Of a stretch of DNA of 51,018 nucleotides, positions 32,259 through 43,502 are shown piece after piece; within the stretch, counting starts at the first letter, position 1, and the number at the start of each line of letters is the position of its first letter. Origin of the DNA: Xenoacremonium recifei. Taxonomy: Eukaryota > Ascomycota > Sordariomycetes > Hypocreales > Nectriaceae. Location: the NCBI GenBank assembly GCA_012184525.1, contig WOFQ01000103.1:1-51018 (forward strand). The letters are read 5' to 3'. The notes under the pieces were generated by a model. The model was not told where the DNA came from, did not search any database, and saw nothing but the letters and a program-made list of their open reading frames with translations. Position numbers and translations under genes: made by a program.

Positions 32259-32785
32259 GGAAACTAATTGCGAATGATCATGAATAAAGGGGGGATTGGG
32301 TTGTCAACACAAGAAGACCGCGAAACGCGAAACGGTATTTGTGTCACTCCTGGCTGACTAAAAAGCTGACTAAAACGATCGTAGCATCACGTGATCTTTC
32401 TGCCCGCAGGAACAATATTTCAGTCAGTTGCCAAGAACTTATCTGGCCTCCACATCTTTCCTCTTCCATCGCACCACTGTTTTCTCCGGCATAACATATG
32501 CAAATTTCATAACCCAATGCTTCTTGAAACCCATAGGTCTGCCACATAGTCATTTAGAGGACCTTTTGTTCTCATTTACTTGTCTTATGATTAGTGCCGC
32601 GGCTCAATCATGCTTCGCGAAACAGAATAACTCCTAGCTTGGAGACGCGTGTCCTCCATCTATCTACAATCTGCGCGTAACAATCACCGGACTTTCGAAA
32701 AGTACCGTGCCTCCTACATCAAACTCGTCAACCTCTTTCTTTAATTGCTAGATTTGGTTTGTAATATCAGGAACCCAGTTCATCA
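32259..32785. promoter_or_regulatory. Shared promoter of two divergent zinc-cluster genes, with a 12-bp-period repeat
   Basis: GCTGACTAAAA occurs twice in tandem (32353-32363 and 32365-32375). Each copy contains TGACTAA, an AP-1/bZIP-like site. Another GTCAG lies near 32424. The 12-bp spacing would place both sites on nearly the same face of the helix. What binds there is unknown. Confidence 0.55.
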
Positions 32786-34465
32786 ATGGCGGACCAGATC
32801 AAACACGCCTCCGCGAACCCAATAACCGCGGACCTTCGTCGCCGGTCCAAAGGCGGGTGCATCGATTGCAAGACGGCTAAAGTCAGATGCGATGAGGTCC
32901 GCCCATCATGCGGAACTTGTGCACGTCGACAACGTCGTTGCCGGGGATATCACACCCTACCAAGCGCAAGTACTGAGAGGGAACAGAAATTCATCTTCTA
33001 TCGCCCGACAGAACGAAGAAGACAAACCTCGAACATTTCAGATGCTCAACTCAACGTACAGGTTCCAGTTTCAACATCTACAGACCTCGAAACTGTCGGA
33101 GAAGGTAATTCCGAACCGCGTTCCATCGGTTCCTCCATGAGCCTCCAAAGATACACTGTACCAGTTTTGCATCAACCCGAAGCCTTTGGGTTTTCAAAAT
33201 CGAGGACTTTACAGCTTACTACGTCTGACGGATCCACTACCCCGTTTCCTCCTATAATTCAACCGTTTCCTATGTTTCCGCCAGTTGAAATCCCATCCGA
33301 CGATGCACAAACCATCAGTCTGTACTTCAACAGGCACCCATTTGAGCAAGTCATCAGTTTAGAGTTTGTCGACGAGATGAATGCCTCAACTTGGATGGTA
33401 TTCCAAGACAGTCCAAAAGCGGTTTCAGATGCCCTCTGCTCTATCGGTTCTGTCTATCTTGAAGAAGACAGCCAAAACACTTCACTCTCCCTGGCTCTCG
33501 TCAAGCGCGCAAAAACTCTGGCCGCTCTTAAAATCAAGGACCCAAGCCGTGAACTAGAGCAGATGCTTCTCATGTCCTTAGCACTGGGAGCTATGGAGGT
33601 ATTTAAATTGAGATTCGATCCCAGGAACGACAAACTAAAAAACCTATAGGGGATCGATACAAAATGCCAACCTCACGAGCGTACCTCATCCATATTAATT
33701 GCCTATGTTGTCTCTATTATCAACAGGTATCTCGAATCTGGCCTTGTTCTGAGCTCGCTAGCCAAGTATTTCATTCGTGCTCTCGCCCGCCATGACACAA
33801 TTATATCATTGAGCCAACTGCGTCGAAATTTAATTAGAACAAACATATGGTTTGACGAGACAGCTCATCAGCCTGACCGATTTATGGGCTACACCACCAC
33901 CTTGATGCCACTTCTGGAAGAATTATGTGGTCTCGCAGAGGATATCCACCGCAACCCGCCGCACATACAAGCTATCGATCACTCTCTACTCATAACCTAT
34001 AAGGTTGATGATTTACGTTCTCGTATACAAGGGTGGAGATGGAACTTCCCGAAAGGCGTCTCAGCGGCATCAACTGAGCGGCTCATGGCCCACGCCAGGG
34101 CATACCGTGCCGCCGCTTTACTCATGCTATTTCGCTTGCAACATACTGCTGGGAGTTCGTCGGAAAACGACCAGGCAGCGTCCAAGATGGCCATGGACGT
34201 CATGGTACACCTGACTAGGCCCCCCGAGGATCTCAAGCTTTCAACCTGGCCTGCATTAATCGCCAGCTGTGAAATGCAGAGTGAACAAGATCGGTTCGTC
34301 GCCACTAATGTGTTCTGGAGTATCTATAGCGTACGAAAGACGGGAACATCTTTACAGACCCTGAAATTTGTCACAGATAGAGTCTGGAGAGCAAGAGATG
34401 AGGGAATTGACTGGGATTGGATGGCCTTGAGCCAACAATTTCCCGGAGAATGTGTGCCGATATAA
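32786..34465 (+). CDS. Zn(II)2Cys6 transcription factor with Fungal_trans_2-type domain
   Basis: Two exons (32786-33598, 33650-34465) give 542 residues; the 51-nt intron (GTATTT...CTATAG) keeps the frame. The zinc cluster is at Cys25, 28, 35, 42, 45, 52 (CIDCKTAKVRCDEVRPSCGT followed by CARRQRRC), directly after a basic RRRSKGG. The later part begins with DDAQTISLYFNRHPFEQVI and is of the fungal-specific domain 2 type, ending with DWDWMALSQQF. This layout differs from that of the neighbouring divergent regulator, so the two are not simple duplicates. Targets are unknown. The next genes downstream encode an M20 amidohydrolase and a Dal5-type permease. Confidence 0.88.
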
Positions 34466-34881
34466 AATCTTTTGATGATGGTTACTCCGTTGCATGCAAA
34501 GCTAGATCTTTGAATGGTGGCCCATCCTTAGTGAGGAAGGATATTTAGCTAGGGAGCAGATTACTCTTGTGATGGAAAGTATTTCTCGGCGAGGCCCTGG
34601 AAATCCTTTTTCGTGAGCACATCTAGAGACCCGTCTAGCTAGAATATTCTATCAACGTCTCATGATCGTAAGCCGGCCTATGTCGCTCTATGTTTCTCTG
34701 GAGGCAGCCGAACGACTGAAAGCCTATGGTCCCTTCGAAAGCCAATGTAACTGGCACGCAGTTCAGCTTATATGTTGCTCTCGAAAGTAAATAGATTGAC
34801 AGGGAAATAATGTATACACATACTCGACATGGAAACCCCACGGTAGTCATCTCCCCTTTATTGGATGAATGTTCCGGTAGA
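34466..34881. other. Convergent intergenic region
   Basis: This 0.4-kb interval lies between convergent 3' ends. The one minus-strand frame inside it (34635-34907) has no protein-like features. Confidence 0.5.
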
Positions 34882-36304
34882 TTATCGTAGTAACATGTCT
34901 TGTTCAAAATCCGCTCTTACATGTTTGGCCACGGTATCATCTGATAAGACTTTCCAAGCAACTAAAGCCATGCCTTTAGCTACCTTCATTGTAGTTTCAT
35001 GGTTCTTTTCGGTCCTCGCGGCTGCTGCGAACTCGGCAGAGTGCAAGGCAACGCCCGAGGGCGTTTCGATGTGGAACGTCCCATGAAACGAAGGGCAGAC
35101 ATAGGAGACATTTCCTGCAGCCCATCAGTTAGTTCCAAGAAATGCACAAGAGGTATTATAGTTACTAACCCATATCAGTACCGTATGATCCATCATGTAT
35201 ATTGTCAAGTTCACACTTGAATTTCTCGTGGAATATCTCCATGGTGCTGGCAAAGATATCGCACAACGTTTTGTTGGACCTCAGATCGGCATACGGTTCA
35301 TGTCTAGATTACGCAAGGTCAGCAGTTGCAATACACTTTCAAGATACTGACGAACATAGGTTCGACTTTCAAGCTACATCCGGTTGCAAGTGCAGCTCCT
35401 TCTAGGCAATTGTGCACCCGGCGTAATAGCTCCATGCTCTCCTTCAAAGTCTTGGCCCTCACATTACAACTCATGGCCGTGTGTTCTGAGATGATATTAC
35501 TGCTTGCCCCTCCTCTTTCTATGATCAGCCCGATGGCATCAGTTGGTCGAGTCTGCTGTCGCAACATGCTCACTGCATTGTACGTTAAAGTGACTGCATC
35601 TAATGCATTTGCTCCCATCCATGGCGAAAATGCGGCGTGGGCAGCTTTCCCTTGAAACTTGGCTCGAAACGCAAGAACAGCTAAGCAGTTTCCATAGGCC
35701 ACACCGCTTACCGCTCGCGTTGAAGCCGCTACTGGGAATGGGTGGCACATCATCGACGCATCCACATCTTGGAATGCATAAGCATCGATCAGCTTAATCT
35801 TTCCCCCGCCGCCCTCTTCCGCCGGTGTACCCAGGAGCCGCACACGCCCGGGCCAGCCGGACTGCTTGACTGCGCTCACAGTGCCGAGAAAGGCCGCAAT
35901 CGCAGAAGTCGCAATCAGGTTGTGGCCACAACCGTGACCGATCTGGGGAAGCGCATCATATTCGCAACAAAATGTCACGACTCTACCACCGTTTCCATAT
36001 TCGGCAGAGAAGCAAGTCTCGAGACCATAAGCGTGAGGGGTGACAGAGATTCCGCGGGATCGGATGAAGGCCACGATGCTGTCGTGCGCCTTGAATTCGG
36101 CAAAACAAAGCTCTGGGTTGTCATGAATCTGCTCATTATAATGTCCGATTAGTAGAGAGTTGTCAGATGGCTAGTGATACTTGCTTTAAGGCTGATTTCG
36201 CGCAACTTCTGGTCAAGTGCATCAATTGTCTCGGTTATTGTTTGTTCTTCCGCCACGAGTGTGTGGGCAGGCTCTTCAGTTGCAACCAGAGTGAAAGTAG
36301 ACAT
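34882..36304 (-). CDS. M20-family amidohydrolase (aminoacylase-1-like / PM20D2-like)
   Basis: Four exons (36304-36185, 36128-35356, 35303-35170, 35114-34882) give 419 residues. Intron 1 is of the rarer GC-AG type (GCAAGT...GAGCAG, 56 nt, CTACTAAT branch); the GC donor is needed to produce the conserved SLKIHDNPEL. Introns 2 and 3 are GT-AG, 52 and 55 nt. Metal-site and core motifs of the M20D group are visible: CCEYDALPQIGHGCGHN (residues 94-110), TPAEEGGGGKI (141-151) and the family hallmark TDMGNVSYVCPSFHGT. These zinc or manganese enzymes hydrolyse N-acyl amino acids or unusual dipeptides; the substrate is not evident. The protein is probably cytosolic (no signal peptide). It is divergent from a Dal5-type permease gene, which could import its substrate. 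Confidence 0.9.
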
Positions 36305-37162
36305 TTCAGTAGTGGGAGGAAAGCGTCGAGAACCGCGTGTAAATATTTGATATGAGAAGTCTATAACTCTGCAGCAAATGATCGAAATATTTGCCCAACA
36401 CAAGAAAGGGGGATCGATATTTTTCAGATATGAAAACAGCGCAGCAAGTAGGAACACGAGATTGGTCTCTTCGTCAGAGAATTTTAAATCGTTGTGTAGC
36501 TGATCCACTGGCAGCCCGGAGATAATTAGAGCACGGTGGAATTGGGCCACACCCCGCCAAAGTCGATGCCCTGCGTTGTGGGGTGGTTAGTTCAGTCTCA
36601 AACCAACCCAATGATAACGTAGTCGAAGTTTGTCCCGTAACCAGACTTGACATGCCCCTGGCCATCCGGCGAAGAGTGACCCATGGGATCTTAATGCGCA
36701 ACTATAGAGGGCCCGGAAAGATGCTTACTACGGCTAGATGAGAGTCGATAGCGTAACCCTCTCGTTTTTGGAAAAATCAACGAGTGTTTGAAGTGGAACT
36801 CCATCTCGTATTCTGTTCTTTAACCCGCGAACTGCACCACCCGGACCCATTCAGACCCTTGCCCTCCCATCAATCGCGCTAACCAGTAACCGAAGGAGTC
36901 TTGCTATCTCCATGTATGCTAATCAATAAATGGAAGAACCTTGCTATCTCGGTAGCACAACCCTGATTAAGTTCACAAAGCACGAGTCAGATGATGCAGT
37001 CCCTCCATAACCAAGTCACCAGCTCATCAGCCAGTACCGACCTGAACAGCAGAGTATATCGCTTTACAAGGTTGACATAATAGTACTTAAAGCTCTCCCC
37101 AGTGTGCCCTTTCTTCTTAATCCTTCTTCAATGATACGTCTTTATCTGGAACTGCGTTCAAC
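36305..37162. promoter_or_regulatory. Divergent promoter of the M20 amidohydrolase and Dal5-type permease genes
   Basis: An 11-bp direct repeat, CTTGCTATCTC, occurs at 36900-36910 and 36940-36950, exactly 40 bp apart. On the minus strand each contains AGATAG, which fits the HGATAR site of GATA nitrogen regulators (AreA type). A TGATAA lies at 36611-36616. This agrees with nitrogen control of a permease of this family, but binding is inferred. Confidence 0.6.
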
Positions 37163-38963
37163 ATGGCTGACATTCCTAATACCACTGACGATGGAAACGC
37201 AGTTAGCAACGCTGTTGAGGCCAAAACGGCTGTGTCTATAGACGGCAAGAATAGCACAGAGCTCGGTATGACCTACAAGCATGACGTCGACGAGGCCTAC
37301 GTCACATTTCAGGGCCACGAAGATGTAGTCATCGATGCTGCTACCGACAAACGCCTTCTTCGTAAGATTGATCGATACATACTGCCGATTATGTGCCTGA
37401 TCTATGGAATGTACGAACGAGACTCCTGGCGAACCTGAAGTCATGGAAGATGCTGATGATACCCAGGAATTATTTGGACAAGACGACCCTATCATATTCT
37501 AGTATCATGGGCATAACCGAGGACCTCAACCTTCGTGGGGACAACTATCAGTGGCTTGGTTCCATCTTCTACTTTGGCTACCTGGTGAGTCTCCTTCGTA
37601 CTCGGATCACCGGCTTTAGCAAAATTCCGTCGAATACTAAATCGAATTACTCATAGGGATTTGAGTGGCCTACCGTCCGACTGCTTCAAATGTTGCCCAT
37701 CGCCAAGTATTCTGCTTTCAGTGTCATCTTATGGGGAATTATTCTTACTCTCTTTTCGGTAGCTCATAACTTTGCAGGAGCAGCCGCTTTGAGACTTTTC
37801 CTCGGCATTTTCGAAGCTTCAGTGACGCCAAGCTGGACTTTGATCACATCTCAGTGGTACAAGAAGTCGGAACAGGGTGCAAGGACATGCATCTGGTTCA
37901 GTTTCAATGGCGTGGCCTCCATTGTCGGCGGTTTCCTTGCATATGGTCTCACTGTGGGTGGTGAGAGAGGAAATTTCGGCATAGAGGCATGGAAAGTCTT
38001 GTACTTGCTTACAGGTCTTATGACAATTGGGTTGGGAATCGTCTTTTACGTTATTGTCCCAGACAATCAGCTCAAAGCGCGGTGGCTCAGCGAGGAGGAC
38101 CGAATTCTGGCGATCGCTCGCGTGCGAGAAAATCAGCAAGGAATTGGTAATAAGCGTTTCAAGACTTATCAGTTCGTCGAAGCACTTAAGGATCCCTTTG
38201 CTTGGGCTATCGTCATCCTAAGCCTGGCCGGTAATATCCCAAATGGTGGTATCTCGAACTTCTTCAGTCTCCTGATCGTCTCCTTTGGATATACGGCAAA
38301 ACAGTCTCTGCTTCTTGGCACACCTTCAGGTGCAGTTGAAGTCATCACACTGCTCATTACCGGCTGGCTTGGGGATAGATACAAGAATCGTTTGCTAATT
38401 TCGCTCGTTGGCGTCGGCCTCGCAGCCTTCGGGAGCATTCTCCTTGTGGCTCTCTCAGACGATGCTAAAGTCGGCAAGCTCTTTGGCTTCTACTTAACCC
38501 TGGCGGCACCATCTGGCTTTGTCATAATTCTTAGTCTAATTTCCTCTAACATTGCAGGATACACTAAGAAAACGACCATTGCAGCTATGTATCTCATTGC
38601 CTATTGCGTCGGAAACATCGTTGGTATGTATTCAATTTCCCGATCGAGGCACTCTACAGAAAACTAAATAATCCTAGGGCCCCAAACCTTCCGTCCTGAA
38701 GACAAGCCAAACTACTATCCAGCAATTGTTACCATCTTTGTTTGTTATGTGATTTGCATCTTGGATATCCTCTTTCTGTGGTACTGGTTTCGCAAGATGA
38801 ATGCAAAGAAGGCAGCGGTCCGAGCTGATCCCTCCTATGTCAAGTTAGAAAACTCCGAGTAAGCCTTTCTTCCTGAGTGGTCTACTAGAGAACAAACTTA
38901 CTGGATTATAGGTGGCTTGATTTGACCGATAGAGAGAACCCGGAGTTCATTTACACTTTGTGA
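37163..38963 (+). CDS. MFS transporter, anion:cation symporter family (allantoate permease Dal5-like)
   Basis: Five exons (37163-37410, 37467-37584, 37657-38623, 38678-38858, 38912-38963) give 521 residues. Introns are 53-72 nt with clear CTAA branch sites. The N-terminus is long and cytoplasmic. KRLLRKIDRYILPIMCLIYG then NYLDKTTLSYSSIMGI is the diagnostic first helix of the Dal5 group. LGIFEASVTPSWTLITSQWY, the inner PDNQLKARWLSEEDR loop, and a C-terminal WYWFRKMNAKKAA after the last helix also fit. Family members import allantoate, ureidosuccinate, nicotinate, dipeptides or similar anions; the substrate here is unknown. It shares its promoter region with the M20 amidohydrolase gene, suggesting uptake and hydrolysis of one nitrogen compound. 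Confidence 0.92.
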
Positions 38964-40021
38964 TTGACCACCAAGTGTAATGGTAACAACGTCTAAAGAG
39001 AAACCATCTCAGTACACCTTTCAAGGGATGGCATGAGGACTTTTGAAGTGGCTTGTCATCTCCCACAAACTGCGGATGATGCATAGATCGTATTAAACTC
39101 TGCCCGATGAAAACTCTTATCCCATCTAGATTTTTGGGGGATGATGGCTTGTTTTGATAGTGCATATGTATAGTTCTCATATCGTAAAAAGTTGTGATAT
39201 ACCTGTATGACCTTGTCGCAGAATCCAATAGCAGATTGTTATCAATTGTGTAAGAGCAATTCTAAGTAGTAACTCTAGACAACATACACCCTGTTCATCG
39301 CACTGCGGATTTCAAGCATTAAACACGTAGAGTTGGACGAGGCCCTCGCCGATGACGCATTTAATACGGAGAATAATGCAGATTAGGATCTCTATCGCGG
39401 AGAATCACATGAGACTGGTATCCCATGGTCTCAAGCATGATATTAGGATATTACGAGCACTTACCTCACCATCTCGCATCATGTAAAACACGATGATGTT
39501 GTCATGTATATAGCATGACTACCCGGAGGCCTTTGACCGTAAGAACCTAAATGATGCAAGATAAAATCCAGTAACAATTTAGCTATCAGCATGCCTATCT
39601 AATGTCACCTCGTAAATGACATGGCCAACAACGTCGTACTCAAGGATTAGCAAGGTGGGGAGCCATGGGTCCACGTGTACTGCTCCAAAAAGACTGCACT
39701 AATGACAGTACGGAGTAATGTGACCTGTAATTAATGATAAGCTATCTATGTGCATTTCTGGTTAGAAACCGAATGCTCTCGTCAGGGTCATTCCCTTGCC
39801 GAGTAGCCAATATTACACCGGTTATGACCAGTCGCTTATATCAAAGAGGACAGACCGTAATCGAGCATGGGCCGTCCAATAAAAGTTCCCGGCTTTCCAG
39901 GTAACACATGAGGGCTGGGTTCTGTCTCGATTATATGATAAATTGAAGACGTCTCTCCTATAGCCACTAGAAGACCACATAGCAAAGCCGCAACACTCCG
40001 TGAGAGAATAGCCAAATCAAG
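38964..40021. other. 1.06-kb intergenic region
   Basis: It holds the permease 3' end and the carboxypeptidase promoter. A perfect TACGGAGTA lies at 39709-39717. No gene is seen. Confidence 0.5.
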
Positions 40022-41877
40022 ATGAAAATTACAGAGCTTCTTCTGGGCACTACAGTACTCAGCTTCTTTGCATCTGCCTATCTGCCACACAAAACAACGG
40101 AATTCACCGTCTTACCCTCAAGGATTAACCCGGAAGTCAAGATTGCGTTTAAGAAGGTAATAGGGACGCACGAGTATTCAGATGTAAGGCTGACAGTTAG
40201 AAGACCAAAGTTTGCGGAATTGCCGCCGAAACACACTCATACAGTGGTTATGTCCACATTCCGGGCATTCTAGTAGACAATTTAGGCGGCTACGATATGA
40301 ATATCTATTTCTTATATTTCAAAGCACGTAACAACCCTCAAACAGCTCCTCTAGCGGTATACCTTGCCGGAGGTCCTGGAGAGGCCTCGTCCTATGCCGC
40401 ATTAAACAGCGAAAATGGCCCCTGCGTTGTTAACCATGAGGGAACCAACACTACCATTAACCCCTGGTCGTTCAACAACCATGTCAATATGCTCTATATA
40501 GATCAGCCCATGCAAGTGGGCTTTTCGTACAGCAGCCTCATCAATGGAACTTTCAACTCTACCTCTTTGCAGGTGACGCCCGACAATGTCACTTCTAGTA
40601 CCATACCTGCTGGCCAGGGAATCTTCCCAGATCAATCTGTTATGAGAACGGCGAACACAACAGTGGCTAGTGCGCGAGGCTTGTGGCATTTTTTCGAAAA
40701 CTGGTTCTCCACCTTCCCTTACTATGACACTTCGTCGAAAGAGATCAGCATCTGGGGAAATTCCTACGCCGGGTTCTATGTGCCAGAGGTCGCTGCCACC
40801 GTCAGCAAAGAGCTCAAGCGACTTCCAACCTCTCATTATCTCAAAGCAAGAGATCTAAGGATGCGTACAGTTGGGATCACCAACGGCTGCGTTGACTTTT
40901 ATCATCAAATCGACGGTTATCCAGAATACGCAAACAATAACACCTATGGGATCAAGTTCTACAACGATAGTCTTTATGAAGAACTCAAGAGCAACATCAC
41001 CAAACCTGGAGGCTGCCTTGACCTGACTGAGCAATGTCGCCGTGCCGGTCATGTCGGAGATCCGGACTACAGCGGGAACAACGCAACGGTCAACCGGATC
41101 TGCAAGGACGCAACTCTATACTGCGCCAGTATCATTACGCCGCTATACACAATCCATGACGTGAGCCGTAGAAGTCCTAAGCTATTCGAGCTAAACCAAT
41201 TTTATGTACTGATATCCGAGAAACAGGTGTCAACATATGATATCGCAATCAAAACGCCTGGGACTTGTGCCTACTATCTGACAGTAGGCGAATATCTTAA
41301 CAACCCCGATGTACAGGCGACTCTCGGTGTACCTCTAAATTGGACATGGTATTCTCTTGAAGTGACGACTGCCTTTGATGGAACGGGTGACTCGTTCCGA
41401 CAGTCCAACGTGCCTAATTTAGAGTACCTCCTCGAAAATGGTATCGACGTTGCTTTCATCTACGGGGACCGCGATTACACCTGTCCAATAACTGGTGCCG
41501 AAACTTTGGCCAAAGTATTGCGTTGGGAGAGTCAATGTGGATTTGCTGACTCTGGTTATCAGCGATTGCAAGGACTCGGCAGCAATGCAAAACGAGCGGT
41601 CGCCAAACAGCACAGTCAATTATCATTCACCAGAGTTTTTGAATCAGGACATCAAGTCTCGGCTTATGCTCCAGAGACTGTCTTCACTGTTTTCAATCGG
41701 ACAATTTTCCATCAGGATGTAGTCGCGGGCAAGGTTACAGTACATGCTAATTACCATACCCAGGGCCCCAAAGACAGTTGGGGTTGGAAAGAGAGACTAC
41801 CAGGCCCCTTTGTGAATGTTTGTATGGTTAATGGTAACTTTTCCTCCAGCAAAAGCTTTACAGTCCCTACGTATTGA
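40022..41877 (+). CDS. Secreted serine carboxypeptidase (peptidase family S10)
   Basis: Exon 1 is 40022-40156 and exon 2 begins at 40201. The 44-nt intron joins KIAFKK to KTKVCGIAAETHSYSGYVHI. A second, easily missed intron probably lies at 41161-41226 (GTGAGC...AAACAG, 66 nt). It is a multiple of three without a stop, and removing it gives YTIHD/VSTYDIAI, which fits the family better. The product is about 581 residues with that intron removed, or 603 without. The signal peptide is MKITELLLGTTVLSFFASA. The catalytic triad is visible: Ser233 in WGNSYAGFYVPE, Asp in IYGDRDYTC and His in FESGHQVSAY. Many Asn-X-Ser/Thr sites suggest glycosylation. It removes C-terminal amino acids from peptides outside the cell or in the vacuole. 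It lies next to uptake genes for nitrogen compounds. Confidence 0.92.
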
Positions 41878-42185
41878 ATATTGAAGGGATCCTTAAAATC
41901 CCATAAGATTCGTGTTCTGATAAGTAGCTGTATGGATGACTGTGAAGGGTGTGGTCAAGTAGTGTCCCCGAATTGCTGCGTGTCAAAATGTTTAATATCA
42001 AAGTAGATTCATGCGATGTGCCCGCACATGGACCTCGTTGTATCAATTCATGTTTATCATTCGGCTTCGCCGTTCGGTCATTTCCCCACTGGCGAAACTC
42101 TGCCTGTCTAAATTTCGCCTACTTGAGTTAGGGACTGATAAGGAATATTGAGCCATGGAGGCATAATCTGATAGTTGGCTTAAAT
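41878..42185. other. Convergent intergenic region
   Basis: About 0.3 kb lies between the 3' ends of the carboxypeptidase and PD-(D/E)XK-like genes. Nothing notable is seen. Confidence 0.5.
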
Positions 42186-43502
42186 CTACAATAGAATATT
42201 TTCCATTGCCCAGCTTCGATATATTGTCTGCACCCAAACTCCCAAGAACCTCAAAAACGCTGCTAATTTGTAACATCCAACAAGTGTTTTCGTACTTCCT
42301 ATAGAGAAGGTTTCCATCAACTCCACATTGTCCGTGCCGTCCTTTACGAACAAGAGGATCCAGTCCCCGCCGCTAGTTGTAAGTACGGGCAATGTGATAT
42401 CCACGGCTTTCGGGGCCTGTGTCGCGGACTTCTCTGCCAAAGAACGTAATCTTTTCAGATGAGCGCTTGCCCAGACGGACAGTTGTGCTTTGGCAGCTTG
42501 GCTAGATCCCTCGGGCGTCTTGGTTTCAATGCTAATGGCAATAGGACGATCCCGGATAGGCTGATACGATGTGTGGTTGATAGAGTCAGAATCTCCAGCG
42601 GTCTTGAGACGTCTCTGCGATGCAGTGATAACATCATCCCCGGAAATACATAAACAAAAATCGACCATCTTGGACTGCATATCCACACCTGTGATGTGAC
42701 GCGATAAGTATGGCTTATTGATTGGTGCACGCGTTACATCGAAATGCCGTATCGACCCAGAAAAGCATTCGAAAACAAAATCCAACAGCATTTCGTGTAT
42801 GCGCGCATTCCATGCTGCTTCAGACCAGTTCTCTAGCTCACATTCCTGTGTGCGTGAGACTATCTTCTTGTACACTTTGAGCTCTTCGAGAGCATCCCAT
42901 GGCTTTAGTCCACGTGAGATTGCCCAATGTTCCGCGTCGTAGAAACTCTCAGATGATATTGGGTCATCCAGTATCGTCATAAATAGTCGAGACTCATTCT
43001 CGACTTTCGCAGGTATAATATTGCAACCGTTTCGAATGGATCGGGCGATAGTAAATATGTCCGCCACATCGGTGGGCAATTGCTCAGGTGTTTGTAACGG
43101 TGTGAGCAGAATAGGTTTATCCGCAAGTCGTAAATCCGACATGCTTTTAACAGGACTTCGTTTGCGTTTCAATCTACCGCTTCCGCTCGTAGTATCTGTT
43201 TGTATGGATCCGGTGACGGAACTGGCACTTGCTGAGGGTGTATCGTTGTGCGCACTCGATAGCGGAAATAGATTCGGCGTCGATAAATCAATCATTTGAC
43301 GTTTGGGGGGCGATCGGGCCCTCGGTGTTGCCTCTACATCTTCTCGTGAGTTGTCAGTCGGCGGCGGCGAAGACAAGCCCATGATCGCGGTGGTGGCGAT
43401 ATCTTCGTCGGCGAATTTGCGCTTCAGGGATGGACATAGAGATTGGGGACCGAGAAAAGAGTTCGTATGCGATATCCAATCCTCAATTTGATTGAACCTC
43501 AT
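42186..43502 (-). CDS. Fungal PD-(D/E)XK nuclease-like domain protein
   Basis: A single exon encodes 438 residues. The N-terminal 150 residues are disordered and basic, with repeated SPP/KRQ and RLKRKRSP patches (possible nuclear localisation). From about residue 150 there is the domain common in large fungal families annotated as PD-(D/E)XK nuclease-like: ARSIRNGCNIIP, EEAWN-like SEAAWNARIHEMLLD, then Asp281 in KMVDFCLCI and Glu326/Lys328 in IAISIETKTPEG. This gives the D...ExK set of the nuclease fold, so the active site looks intact. The C-terminus, FSIGSTKTLVGCYKL, is typical. These genes are numerous and variable in Aspergillus and Fusarium relatives, often in accessory DNA, and their function is not established. 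Confidence 0.82.
   Translation of the reverse strand: MRFNQIEDWISHTNSFLGPQSLCPSLKRKFADEDIATTAIMGLSSPPPTDNSREDVEATPRARSPPKRQMIDLSTPNLFPLSSAHNDTPSASASSVTGSIQTDTTSGSGRLKRKRSPVKSMSDLRLADKPILLTPLQTPEQLPTDVADIFTIARSIRNGCNIIPAKVENESRLFMTILDDPISSESFYDAEHWAISRGLKPWDALEELKVYKKIVSRTQECELENWSEAAWNARIHEMLLDFVFECFSGSIRHFDVTRAPINKPYLSRHITGVDMQSKMVDFCLCISGDDVITASQRRLKTAGDSDSINHTSYQPIRDRPIAISIETKTPEGSSQAAKAQLSVWASAHLKRLRSLAEKSATQAPKAVDITLPVLTTSGGDWILLFVKDGTDNVELMETFSIGSTKTLVGCYKLAAFLRFLGVWVQTIYRSWAMENILL

Noticed and set aside
40157..40296. Apparent break separating the carboxypeptidase N-terminus from its body
   Set aside because: A normal 44-nt intron (40157-40200) joins them in frame and restores the conserved CGIAAETHSYSGYVHIP region.
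40402..40836. 144-codon frame antisense to the carboxypeptidase gene
   Set aside because: A shadow frame of a well-supported gene.
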